From positions 1 through 43,108 of the forward strand of contig SIAM01000018.1 in assembly GCA_009691785.1 (NCBI GenBank): a stretch of 43,108 nucleotides of DNA, given 5' to 3'. This stretch comes from Phycisphaerales bacterium (lineage in GTDB: Bacteria > Planctomycetota > Phycisphaerae > Phycisphaerales > SM1A02). Of this stretch, positions 33,389 to 41,742 are shown one piece after another (the stretch's first letter is position 1; every line of letters starts with the position of its first letter). Both the position numbers and the translations under genes were made by a program. The notes beneath the pieces are model-generated. The model was not told the origin of the DNA and made no database searches. It saw only the letters and a list, made by a program, of their open reading frames with translations.

Positions 33389-33408
33389 TTTTTCAACAAA
33401 TAATCAAC

Positions 33409-34650
33409 ATGAACTCTCTTCAATTCAAGCGATCCGCATTCGCCACTATCTTAGTTTCACCAACCCTGGTCACGCTTTTTTCCTGCGGCGGTCCACCAAT
33501 CCTTCCGGTTCGTCCCAATGTGGTGCCCGTGACCACCGCCTTGGTCGTGACCAAAACCGTTCCCCTGAACCATATGTATCCGGGCCTTGCGGTCTCGCCA
33601 CGCATGATCAAGATTGACGCGCGCGTTGAAGGATTTCTATTGAAGCAGGGCGCGCCCGATGGATCCGTGACCAAGCCAGATCAAGTGATTTACAGAATTG
33701 ATCCGCGACCATTCGAGGCAACCCTGGCCTCGCAGCAGGGCGCGCTTGTGCAAGCCATTGCCCAGCGCGATTACTCCCGCAAGGAAATGGAGCGCAACGC
33801 GCCGCTTGTAAAAACGGATGCCATCAGCCAGCAAGACTTTGACAAACTGGTGGCGACTTATGAAACCGATCAAGGACAATTTCTAACCGCCGAGGCCAAT
33901 GTTCTCACCGCCAAGATCAATCTTTCCTATTGCACCATTGTCAGTCCATTTGTCGGCATCTTGGGCGCCAGTCAATTCTTTGAGGGCGCGGTGGTTGGAA
34001 CTTCAAACACAACCAATCTCAACTCGCTTGTGCAAATTGATCCCATGTGGGCGGACTTCAGTCCTTCAGCTACGGAATGGCCTAAATTCTCGGCATTAAT
34101 TGCAAAAAACCCGCTTGAAGTCACGGTGACATTTGACGGCAACGACAACATTAAAGCCACTGGGAAAATAATTTTCTCTGACAATCAAGTTTCAACATCC
34201 ACCGGAACTTTAATGATGCGCGTTGAGTTCCCCAATCCAAATCTTATCTTTCGTCCAGGCGTGTATGTGAAGGTGAATGTGTCGCTTGGTGAACAACCCA
34301 ATGTGATGGTGGTCCCACAGGACTGTGTGTTTGCTCGCGAGACCAATCTGTATGTTTGGCGCATCAAGGCCGATGACACGGTGGAAACCGTGCAAGTGAA
34401 GCTGCAGAAAAAAGAGAATGGCATAATTCAACTTTTAAGCGGTCCACAAGTTGGCGACCGTTTAGTAGTGGATGGCATTCAGCGATTGAAGCCTGGGTCC
34501 AAGATTGTTGATATGAGCCAACCGCCCAAACCTGCCGCACCAACCGACGCAACTCCCGCACCAACCGACGCAACTCCCGCACCAACCGACGCAACTCCCG
34601 CCGCGCCCGCCGCCACCGCGCCCGCCGCCACCGCGCCCGCGAAAAAGTAA
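33409..34650 (+). CDS. RND efflux periplasmic adaptor lipoprotein (AcrA/MexE-like)
   Basis: 413 residues. Lipoprotein signal ends in LFSC (Cys26). Order: first barrel and lipoyl half (RMIKIDARVEGFLLKQGA), a coiled-coil hairpin (IDPRPFEATLASQQGALVQA through about 175), second lipoyl half (LSYCTIVSPFVGILGAS), barrel (FRPGVYVKVNVSLGEQ) and membrane-proximal domain (IQLLSGPQVGDRLVVDGIQR). The tail carries three PTDATPA units and Ala/Pro stretches. Adaptors of this type hold the inner-membrane RND trimer against the outer channel. The pump gene follows after 21 bases. A candidate operator sits in the 49-bp region upstream. Confidence 0.93.
   Translation: MNSLQFKRSAFATILVSPTLVTLFSCGGPPILPVRPNVVPVTTALVVTKTVPLNHMYPGLAVSPRMIKIDARVEGFLLKQGAPDGSVTKPDQVIYRIDPRPFEATLASQQGALVQAIAQRDYSRKEMERNAPLVKTDAISQQDFDKLVATYETDQGQFLTAEANVLTAKINLSYCTIVSPFVGILGASQFFEGAVVGTSNTTNLNSLVQIDPMWADFSPSATEWPKFSALIAKNPLEVTVTFDGNDNIKATGKIIFSDNQVSTSTGTLMMRVEFPNPNLIFRPGVYVKVNVSLGEQPNVMVVPQDCVFARETNLYVWRIKADDTVETVQVKLQKKENGIIQLLSGPQVGDRLVVDGIQRLKPGSKIVDMSQPPKPAAPTDATPAPTDATPAPTDATPAAPAATAPAATAPAKK
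34540..34602 (+). repeat. 21-bp in-frame tandem repeat, 3 copies (PTDATPA)
   Basis: CCAACCGACGCAACTCCCGC plus A at 34540, 34561 and 34582, the last copy differing at its end. It is followed by two CCGCGCCCGCCGCCA-like units. It extends the C-terminal tail of the RND adaptor, beyond the folded domains. Confidence 0.93.
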
Positions 34651-34671
34651 TTTCACCACACAGATGCCCCC

Positions 34672-37600
34672 ATGGTTCGCTTCTTCATTTACCGCCCAAT
34701 TTTCGCAAGCGTCATAGCGATCATCACCGCGCTGGCGGGCGCTATTGCAATGTTTGTGCTGCCAATCTCGCAGTTTCCAAACGTTGTTCCACCAACGGTG
34801 CAAGTGTCGGCCACATATAACGGCGCCGACGCGATCTCGGTCGCCAACTCGGTGACCATGCCGCTAGAGCAGCAAATCAATGGTACGGAGGGCATGATTT
34901 ACTTATCCTCCAACAGCACCAACAACGGATCCAGTGTTATCACTGTCACATTTAAAGTTGGCTATGACTTGGACACCGGCGCGGTTGATGTTCTCAACCG
35001 AGTGCAAACCGCCACGGCTCAACTTCCGCAACAAGTTCAACAACTTGGCGTGACCATTACCAAGCAGTCCACCAACATGACGCTGGTGGTGTCGCTTACT
35101 TCCGCCGACGGAACCTACGACAGCAAGTTTCTTTCCAACTACGCCAACATTGTTGTGCAACCTGTTTTGGCGCGCGTGAACGGCGTGGGCACCATCAGCA
35201 TCTTCGGCCTGTTGGAATATTCCATGCGCGTGTGGCTTGATCCAATGCGCATGACCGCGCTTGCTATTTCAACCGACGATGTGACCGCGGCTATCAAGGA
35301 TCAAAATCAACAAGCGTCCATTGGAAGCATTGGTTGCAGTCCAACCATTGGCAATCCAGGTTTCGACTTGACTCTGACCACCAAAGGTCGCTTGATGAGC
35401 GAAGAGGAATTTGCCGACATTATTGTGCGCAACGGTTCGGATGGAGCGGTGGTGCGCATTCGCGACATTGGTCGCACGGAGTTGGGCGCGTATCAGTACG
35501 ACACCACAAGCACCAGAAATGGCCTAAGCACCGGCACAATTGCCATTTATCAATTGCCAACCGCCAATGCGTACTCCGTGGTTGAGGGCGTGAAGGCGCA
35601 GATGAAACGCATTGAGTCGCTGTTGCCGCCAGGCGTGACATGGGAAGTCACCTACGACAGCACCGCGTTTGTGTCGGCTTCTATTAACGACTTGGTCAAG
35701 ACACTGATCGAAGCCGGCCTACTGGTTCTGCTTGTCATCTTTATTTTCTTGCAGAGTTGGCGCGCCACGCTTATTCCCATGATCGCCATTCCGGTTTCCA
35801 TTATTGGAACATTCGCCATCATGATGGCTGCGGGCTTCACCATTAACACGCTCACGCTGCTTGGACTTGTGCTTGCCATTGGCTTGGTGGTGGATGATTC
35901 AATTATTGTGGTTGAGAATGTCTACCGGCAACTTGAACGTGGCGCGCCCAACGGAAAAATTGCCGCCGAGCTCGCCATGAAAGAAGTTGCGGGTCCAATT
36001 GTGGCTACCAGCTCCGTGCTGCTTGCGGTGTTTGTTCCCGCGGCCATGATGCCTGGAATCACCGGGCAGCTGTACAACCAATTCGCGCTCACCATTGCGT
36101 TTAGCATTGTGCTGAGCATGATTAATTCGCTCACGCTGTCACCAGCGTTGTGCGGCGTTTTTCTGCAGAAACCACACAAAACCACCTTCCGTCCATTTGT
36201 CATATTCAACGAGGGCTTTGATTATTGCACGGGCCGCTACTCCACACTTGTGCGCTGGCTTTCGCACCACTGGTACATCATTGCCGCAACATTTGTCATT
36301 GGCGCGTTGGGCGTGGTCTATCTGCTTGAGCGCACGCCAACCGCGTTCATTCCCAATGAAGACCAAGGCTACTACTTCGTTGGCATGACATTGCCGTCGG
36401 GTTCCAGTTTGGAAAGAACCGAAGCCGTCAGCGCCAAAGTTCTGGAACTTGTCAGGCGCGATCCATCTGTGGTGGATGTGATTCAAATCAACGGCTTCAA
36501 CTTTCTCACAGCGGTTGCCACAACCAACTCCGGCTTTATCATTGTCGTTTTGAAACCATGGGATGAGCGCAATCCATTCACTGAAAACTCGCGCGCAATT
36601 ATTATGCGGGTGATTCCGGAGCTATTTAAAATTCCAGAGGCCAACGTGTTCGCATTCCCGCCGCCACCCATTCCTGGTCTTGGCGCCGTGGCTGGTTGGC
36701 AATTGCAATTGGAGGATGTCAACGGCATTGGCTATCCAATGTTGTCCGAAGCCGCCGCCGCCTTCACCGCCGAACTTGAAAAACGCCCAGAAATTGCCGG
36801 CATTAACTCGCCATTTCAAGACCAAGTTCCAATGCTACTCCTCACCATTGATCGCACCAAGGCACTGAGTTACGGCTTGAGCATGAGCGATGTGTTCAAC
36901 ACGCTTGGCCAAACTATTGGCCAGTCGTTTGTGAATAATTTCAACCAGTTCAGCCAGGTGTACAACGTCATGGTTCAGGCCAACGCATCGCAGCGCATGA
37001 ATCTGTCCGATGTGATGAAGTTGTTTGTCAAGAACAAGGATGGCGGCATGGTTCCAGTTTCATCGTTCATAACTCATAATATGGAGGTTGGCACGGACAA
37101 CGCCACGCGTTACAACCTGTACAACACCATTCAAATAAATGGTGCAACTGGTTCCGGATATGGTTCGGGTGATTCCATCAAAGCCGTTGAGGAGGTGGCG
37201 GCGGCAATACTGCCAGATGGCGTGACCTTTGAGTGGACTGGAACTACATATCAACAAATTGAATCCGGCGCCTACGCGCCGTACATCTTCGCGCTGGCGC
37301 TGATTGCGGTGTTCTTGCTGCTGTCCGCGCTGTATGAAAGTTGGATTCTGCCGCTGAATGTTTTGCTTGCCGTCACCTTCGCGGTGCTTGGCGCGTTGTT
37401 GTTCATGCACATTCGTGGCAAGATGCTGGATGTCTACGCGCAAATTGGCTTGGTCATGTTGGTGGGCTTGGCCGCCAAGAACGCAATTCTTATTGTTGAA
37501 TTTGCCAAAATCAAATACGAGGGCGGCGAGGAAATTATTGACGCAGCGGTGAACGCGTCGCATCAGCGCTTGCGACCAATTTTAATGACCGCCATTGCGT

Positions 37601-37857
37601 TCATGCTTGGCGTGTTGCCGCTGACCATCGCCACGGGCGCCGGCGCCAATAGCCGCCAGTCCATTGGAATCACGGTGCTTGGTGGAATGTTCGGTTCAAG
37701 CACCATGGATCAGTTGGTGGTGCCGGTGTTCTTTGTCATGATTCTTAGTTTGTCCAAGCGCTTTGGCGCAAAGCGTCCGCCCGTAAAAGCGGCGGGGGCG
37801 GACCGCGAGACCGCGGCCATGGGTGACCCAGCGTCAGAGTCGCCGCCAAAGCATTAA
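34672..37857 (+). CDS. RND multidrug efflux permease, HAE1 family (AcrB/MexF-like)
   Basis: 1061 residues, full length for the family. N-terminal FIYRPIFASVIAIITALAG with FPNVVPPTVQVSATYNGADA is canonical. Proton-relay residues are in place: Asp408/Asp409 in GLVVDDSIIVVEN and Lys936 in GLAAKNAILIVEF (AcrB Asp407, Asp408, Lys940). Two large periplasmic loops and twelve membrane helices are evident, including VLLVIFIFLQSWRATLIPM and the final VTVLGGMFGSS-like segment. It exports hydrophobic or amphiphilic compounds at the cost of proton influx, as a trimer with the adaptor encoded just upstream. The outer channel is probably the gene at 27181-28983. Only the C-terminal tail is variable. Confidence 0.96.
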   Translation: MVRFFIYRPIFASVIAIITALAGAIAMFVLPISQFPNVVPPTVQVSATYNGADAISVANSVTMPLEQQINGTEGMIYLSSNSTNNGSSVITVTFKVGYDLDTGAVDVLNRVQTATAQLPQQVQQLGVTITKQSTNMTLVVSLTSADGTYDSKFLSNYANIVVQPVLARVNGVGTISIFGLLEYSMRVWLDPMRMTALAISTDDVTAAIKDQNQQASIGSIGCSPTIGNPGFDLTLTTKGRLMSEEEFADIIVRNGSDGAVVRIRDIGRTELGAYQYDTTSTRNGLSTGTIAIYQLPTANAYSVVEGVKAQMKRIESLLPPGVTWEVTYDSTAFVSASINDLVKTLIEAGLLVLLVIFIFLQSWRATLIPMIAIPVSIIGTFAIMMAAGFTINTLTLLGLVLAIGLVVDDSIIVVENVYRQLERGAPNGKIAAELAMKEVAGPIVATSSVLLAVFVPAAMMPGITGQLYNQFALTIAFSIVLSMINSLTLSPALCGVFLQKPHKTTFRPFVIFNEGFDYCTGRYSTLVRWLSHHWYIIAATFVIGALGVVYLLERTPTAFIPNEDQGYYFVGMTLPSGSSLERTEAVSAKVLELVRRDPSVVDVIQINGFNFLTAVATTNSGFIIVVLKPWDERNPFTENSRAIIMRVIPELFKIPEANVFAFPPPPIPGLGAVAGWQLQLEDVNGIGYPMLSEAAAAFTAELEKRPEIAGINSPFQDQVPMLLLTIDRTKALSYGLSMSDVFNTLGQTIGQSFVNNFNQFSQVYNVMVQANASQRMNLSDVMKLFVKNKDGGMVPVSSFITHNMEVGTDNATRYNLYNTIQINGATGSGYGSGDSIKAVEEVAAAILPDGVTFEWTGTTYQQIESGAYAPYIFALALIAVFLLLSALYESWILPLNVLLAVTFAVLGALLFMHIRGKMLDVYAQIGLVMLVGLAAKNAILIVEFAKIKYEGGEEIIDAAVNASHQRLRPILMTAIAFMLGVLPLTIATGAGANSRQSIGITVLGGMFGSSTMDQLVVPVFFVMILSLSKRFGAKRPPVKAAGADRETAAMGDPASESPPKH

Positions 37858-37952
37858 GTTGTTGAAGTTGTCAGCCACGCGCCGCGCATGCATAGTGCGC
37901 GCCGAGCTACCACACAATTTTTGCAACGCGATTCAGTCAACGCGCCGCGCAA

Positions 37953-38684
37953 TCACCGAAGTTTAAATGCCGCCAGGCGTTCATAGTGCGGCCGTGCGGC
38001 GTCGGCAATGCGGCGCAGTTGATCGTTTATATCTTTCATTTCAACCGCGGCGCGCGGCGGACCAAATCCGCTTGAGCGCTCAACCGCGTCGTACCACGCC
38101 GGCGCCCACACGCCGTCACTGTCGCGCTTGCCGGCGGGCCAACTTAACATGCGCTCGCTCATATCAATGCCAAGCGCCGCGCACAATGCTGCAAGTATCG
38201 CGCGCGGATCGGCCAGCACATCGGCGCTGTCAATCACGGGGGGCGCCGCGCCAAGTCGGTCGCACTCGCGCTCAAATAATTCACGCTGCCGCTCAATACC
38301 AATATCCGCCAGCGTTACATTTTCGCGCTTCACCTTGTAACTGGCCAACACCGCTTCTGGCGCGCGAATTAAAAACGCGTTGCGACAATCAGCCACCCAA
38401 TCAAGTCCAAAGTCCGCCAGCATGTGGTGAGTCATGTGTTTTTGATACCACACCGCCGCGCCGCCTGGAGTCGGTCCGCTTAACGCGCTTGCCACCGCGC
38501 GCTAGTCCGTGGGTTGCGACGCAAGAACTTGCTCACGCATTGGATGGTCCGCGCCAGTTTGCAGCAAATACGCCGCGTAAAACGGCTCATCCACAACGGC
38601 GGTGTCGGCGCGGTTTTCAAAGGTGCGCATCATGGCCGTGGAAATATTGCGCGGACCCGACCACATGGCAATGCGAACACTCAT
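37953..38684 (-). pseudogene. Sulfotransferase-family protein broken by an amber stop (TGG to TAG)
   Basis: From ATG 38684 the frame reads VRIAMWSGPRNISTAMMRTF, which holds the SGPRN(I/S)ST 5'-phosphosulfate-binding loop, and stops at TAG 38502-38504. The same frame continues to 37953 with family-like sequence (WYQKHMTHHMLADFGLDWV, NAFLIRAPEAVLASYKVKR). The context QPTD-stop-RAVASALSGP is one where relatives carry Trp, so a single G to A change (TGG to TAG) explains the stop. In many genomes this gene follows a class IV aminotransferase, as here (8-base gap). Total would be 243 codons. As written the product is a 60-residue fragment. The true substrate of the family is not known to me. Confidence 0.75.
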
Positions 38685-38692
38685 TGCGCGGC

Positions 38693-39592
38693 TTACGCGT
38701 TTTTCAGTTCTTCATACAAACCGCGCAGGCGACTTGTTGTTGGTCCAGGCAAAGTCAGCGGCAGGGCGCGCGCGTCAATCTGGCGCACCGGAGTCAAGCC
38801 GCCAAATGTGCCGGTGACAAACGCCTCGTCGGCGCCGCGCGCGTCATCAACCGAAAAATTATCCAAGCGAATTGGAATGTTGTTGTCGCGGCATAGTTGA
38901 ATAACATTGGCGCGCGTGACTCCGTGAAAGCAGAACTCGCCTGTGGAGGTTCTGACCTCGCCGTCTTTCACCCAGAAAAAATTGGTGGCGTTGCAACTGG
39001 AAACAAATCCGTTTGGATCAAGCATCAAAGCCTCGTCCGCGCCCGCCGCAATGGCTTGGTTGAGCGCCAAAATTAAATTTAATCTGCTGTGCGAGTTCAA
39101 GCGCATGTCAAACATGTGCGCCGGCGTGCACAGAATGGTGCTGGTTGCAAGCGACAAGCCGCGCGTGGCAACGGCGGGGCTGGGAACTTTCCACTCCGCA
39201 AGTATGACAATGGTGGGAATACCCAGCGCGTTGCGCGGGTCTTGATTGGCCCCGGTTTTTTCGCCGCGTGTCACCATCAATCGCAAGTGCACGCCATCTT
39301 CCATACCGTTGGCGCGCAGCAAAGTATCAAGCGCGTCAATCACGCCTTGGCGCGTTAAACCAATGTCAAGATTGATGGCCTTTGCACCCGCGAACAATCG
39401 ATCAAGGTGCGCGTGCAGAAAGACCAACTTGCCTTTGTGCAGTCGCAAACCTTCTCACACGCCGTCGCCAACCACAAAGCCAGCGTCAAACACCGACACT
39501 TTTGCGTTGGCGCGCGTGACCAAATTTCCCTGTAGCCAAATGCGGGCGTTGGCGTTGCGCGGATCTGTGGCGAAGTCTTGGCTGCCAGCCAT
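38693..39592 (-). pseudogene. Class IV (branched-chain-like) aminotransferase broken by an opal stop (TGG to TGA)
   Basis: ATG 39592 has a good upstream AAGGAG. The frame runs NARIWLQGNLVTRANAKVSV to GDGV, then meets TGA at 39455-39457 (codon 46), and continues in the same frame to 38693 as EGLRLHKGKLVFLHAHLDRL, the family pattern GDGVWEGLR with the Trp replaced by a stop. The rest holds DEALMLDPNGFVSSCNATNF and the PLP-phosphate region DEAFVTGTFGGLTPVRQID. The residue expected to be the PLP-binding lysine, in the motif LNSHS(K)LN, is Arg (AGA, codon 170, 39083-39085); this assignment is from memory of the family. A nonsense codon plus a lost catalytic Lys point to decay. A TTG at 39448 could start a shorter frame but would lack the N-terminal domain. 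Confidence 0.75.
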
Positions 39593-39627
39593 GGGTCACA
39601 CTCCTTGCGTGTTTGAATGCGTGAAAA

Positions 39628-41742
39628 TTAAATTGTGAAGCGCGATACTTCAACCTTCAGGTTGCTCACCGCGCCCAGCAAATCATTGGTGGCGGTGTTG
39701 AAACTATTCAATGACTCCGCCGTTTGGTTGGCGCCCTGGGCAAGGCGCATCATGGCCTCTCGAATTTGATCGGCGCCTTGGGATTGCGCGGACATGCCTT
39801 GCGTGATATCGCCAAAGCGACTTGAAATATTTTGCACCGCGGAATTAATTTCTTCAAGCTTGGTGGACACTTCGCCAATTTCGCGCACGCCGCCGCGCAC
39901 CTGTCCCGCAAAGTTTCCCATTTCCTTCACGCCCGCGGCCACGCTCTGTTGCATTTCACCAACCATGCGCTCAATGTCCAGCGCCGCCCTGCCCGTTTGA
40001 TCAGCCAAGCGTGAAATTTCGCTGGCCACCACCAGGAAGCCAAGGCCATGTTTGCCAGCCTTTTCCGCCTCAATTGCCGCGTTGATCGAAAGCAAGTTGG
40101 TCTGGTCGGCCACCTTAGCCATGGTGCTTACCACCACATTAATTTTTGTGGTGCGCTCATGAATGGTGGCAAGTTTTTCGCCAATTGACGCGGTGCTTTT
40201 TTCAAGCAAGCGCATGGTGGCCTGCATGTTGATCAAGTTCGCTCTGCTTTCTTGCGCCTTCACTCCGGTGCTTGCCGCAACGGCATTCACATCTTTCATT
40301 GTGTGCGCAAGCTCCTGGCTGGTCGCGGAAATTTGCTTCACCGACGCCACGGTCTGGCTGGTGGACGATCCATATTGCGCCATAACTTTTTGCTGCTCGG
40401 CGCCGTTGACCTTCATGATTGTTGCAATATCAATCAGCGTGACAGACGAAACCTGAATGCTGGCAATAAGCGTTCGCAAATCGTAGGTCATGATCTGGAT
40501 GGAGTTCAGCAGCGCGCCGGTCTCATCATCGCTGGTCGCGCCAACATCGGCGCGCAAATCTCCAGCGGCAACCTGCTTGGCTACGCGCACGGCGGTACGA
40601 ATTGGGTTGGAAATACTGCGCGCAACAATCAATGCCGTCACAATGACTCCAAGAACAATGACCAAAGCAATTCCAATGATGACATTGCGTTGAAAGTCCA
40701 CCATTACAAACGCCTCGCTGGCGTCTTGTTTCACAGTCAATCCCCAGCGGTAACTGGGCAAGTAGTGCCATGCAGCAACAACATTTTCGCCGCGGTAATC
40801 CGTGGAGTTTCCATAACCGCGTTCACCGCTCACCCCCTTTTGTATGGCGGAACCTTGGCCCGTTTCAATTGGAATTTTTAAAGAGAACGCCGCGTCTGGC
40901 GCGTGACGAAGTGGAACGGTCATAACAATGCTGCCGTTCAAACGTTGTCCCGCGACTATTTCACCCGTGTCGCCAAGGCCGCTTAAGTCTGAAAGTATTT
41001 GCCAAATTCGTTCTGGACTAAATCCTATGGATAGCACTCCAATCACCCGTCCGTTGTCAAACACGGGGCTGGTTACAAACGCCAAGGTTTGCGCGTTTGT
41101 TCCGTAGGTTTCAAATCTAGAAAGTTCGGATTGAAGCAATGTGCGCGAGCGATCCCATCCAACAGCCAGTTCGGTGTTCGCCAAATTGCCGGTAAGAATT
41201 GATTGAGTTGTGGAGAATGATGGATCAAGTGAAAACAAAATCCGACCGGCGTTGTCCAGCAGCAGAAGTTGCGAGTAGTCGAACGAGTTGGCGACATATT
41301 TTAGAAACGCCTCGGCGGCAAACGGCGCGCGAATGGAATCAGCGGACGCGCTTTGTTGGTTCTTGGTGTCCACAATTTGCAATGTGGCGGCCGTCAATTC
41401 ACGCACGGCGTTTATCACGGCGGGCGCGTGCGAAAGCACCGTGCCGTCTTGCACGCGCTCCATGGCGTAGATCTCTAGTTCATTGGCTTTGGCGGAGGCA
41501 ATTTGAACCAGATTGCTGCGCACAGAATCTCGCAGCGATTGCGTGGCAATGCGGGCGGTGATTGTGGTCAGAATGGCGCAGGGAATGAGCGAAATGGCAA
41601 GGAACCAAAAGAGCAATCGTGCGGCAATGCTGCGTTGCTTTGTCTTGAAAATGACACCGCGCGCGTGGGACTGCTCGTGTTTTTCTGTTTGCGATGGCCC
41701 GGAAATGCGCGCATCAACATTGTTCGTTGGCAATTGGTTCAT
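39628..41742 (-). CDS. WspA-like methyl-accepting chemoreceptor
   Basis: 704 residues; ATG 41742 overlaps the upstream gene's stop by four bases, and an AAGGA-type site precedes it. Membrane helix 1 at about 43-63 (LLFWFLAISLIPCAILTTIT), a periplasmic dCache-like sensor (about 65-350, with SQLLLLDNAGRILFS and GVLSIGF), helix 2 (about 351-376), HAMP (RSISNPIRTAVRVAKQVAAG) and a long signalling coiled coil. The hairpin tip near 550-570 (NAAIEAEKAGKHGLGFLVVA) and the tail (QSQGADQIREAMMRLAQGAN ... EVSRF) resemble Pseudomonas WspA, which senses surfaces and drives cyclic-di-GMP synthesis, more than flagellar receptors. No NWETF tail. No CheA or CheW gene is in the window. Confidence 0.9.
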   Translation of the reverse strand: MNQLPTNNVDARISGPSQTEKHEQSHARGVIFKTKQRSIAARLLFWFLAISLIPCAILTTITARIATQSLRDSVRSNLVQIASAKANELEIYAMERVQDGTVLSHAPAVINAVRELTAATLQIVDTKNQQSASADSIRAPFAAEAFLKYVANSFDYSQLLLLDNAGRILFSLDPSFSTTQSILTGNLANTELAVGWDRSRTLLQSELSRFETYGTNAQTLAFVTSPVFDNGRVIGVLSIGFSPERIWQILSDLSGLGDTGEIVAGQRLNGSIVMTVPLRHAPDAAFSLKIPIETGQGSAIQKGVSGERGYGNSTDYRGENVVAAWHYLPSYRWGLTVKQDASEAFVMVDFQRNVIIGIALVIVLGVIVTALIVARSISNPIRTAVRVAKQVAAGDLRADVGATSDDETGALLNSIQIMTYDLRTLIASIQVSSVTLIDIATIMKVNGAEQQKVMAQYGSSTSQTVASVKQISATSQELAHTMKDVNAVAASTGVKAQESRANLINMQATMRLLEKSTASIGEKLATIHERTTKINVVVSTMAKVADQTNLLSINAAIEAEKAGKHGLGFLVVASEISRLADQTGRAALDIERMVGEMQQSVAAGVKEMGNFAGQVRGGVREIGEVSTKLEEINSAVQNISSRFGDITQGMSAQSQGADQIREAMMRLAQGANQTAESLNSFNTATNDLLGAVSNLKVEVSRFTI

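Noticed and set aside
37953-39592. Stop codon reassignment (TGA or TAG read as Trp)
   Set aside because: Different stop codons interrupt different genes, and TGA ends many intact genes here, for example in several ATGA overlaps. Nonsense mutation is simpler.
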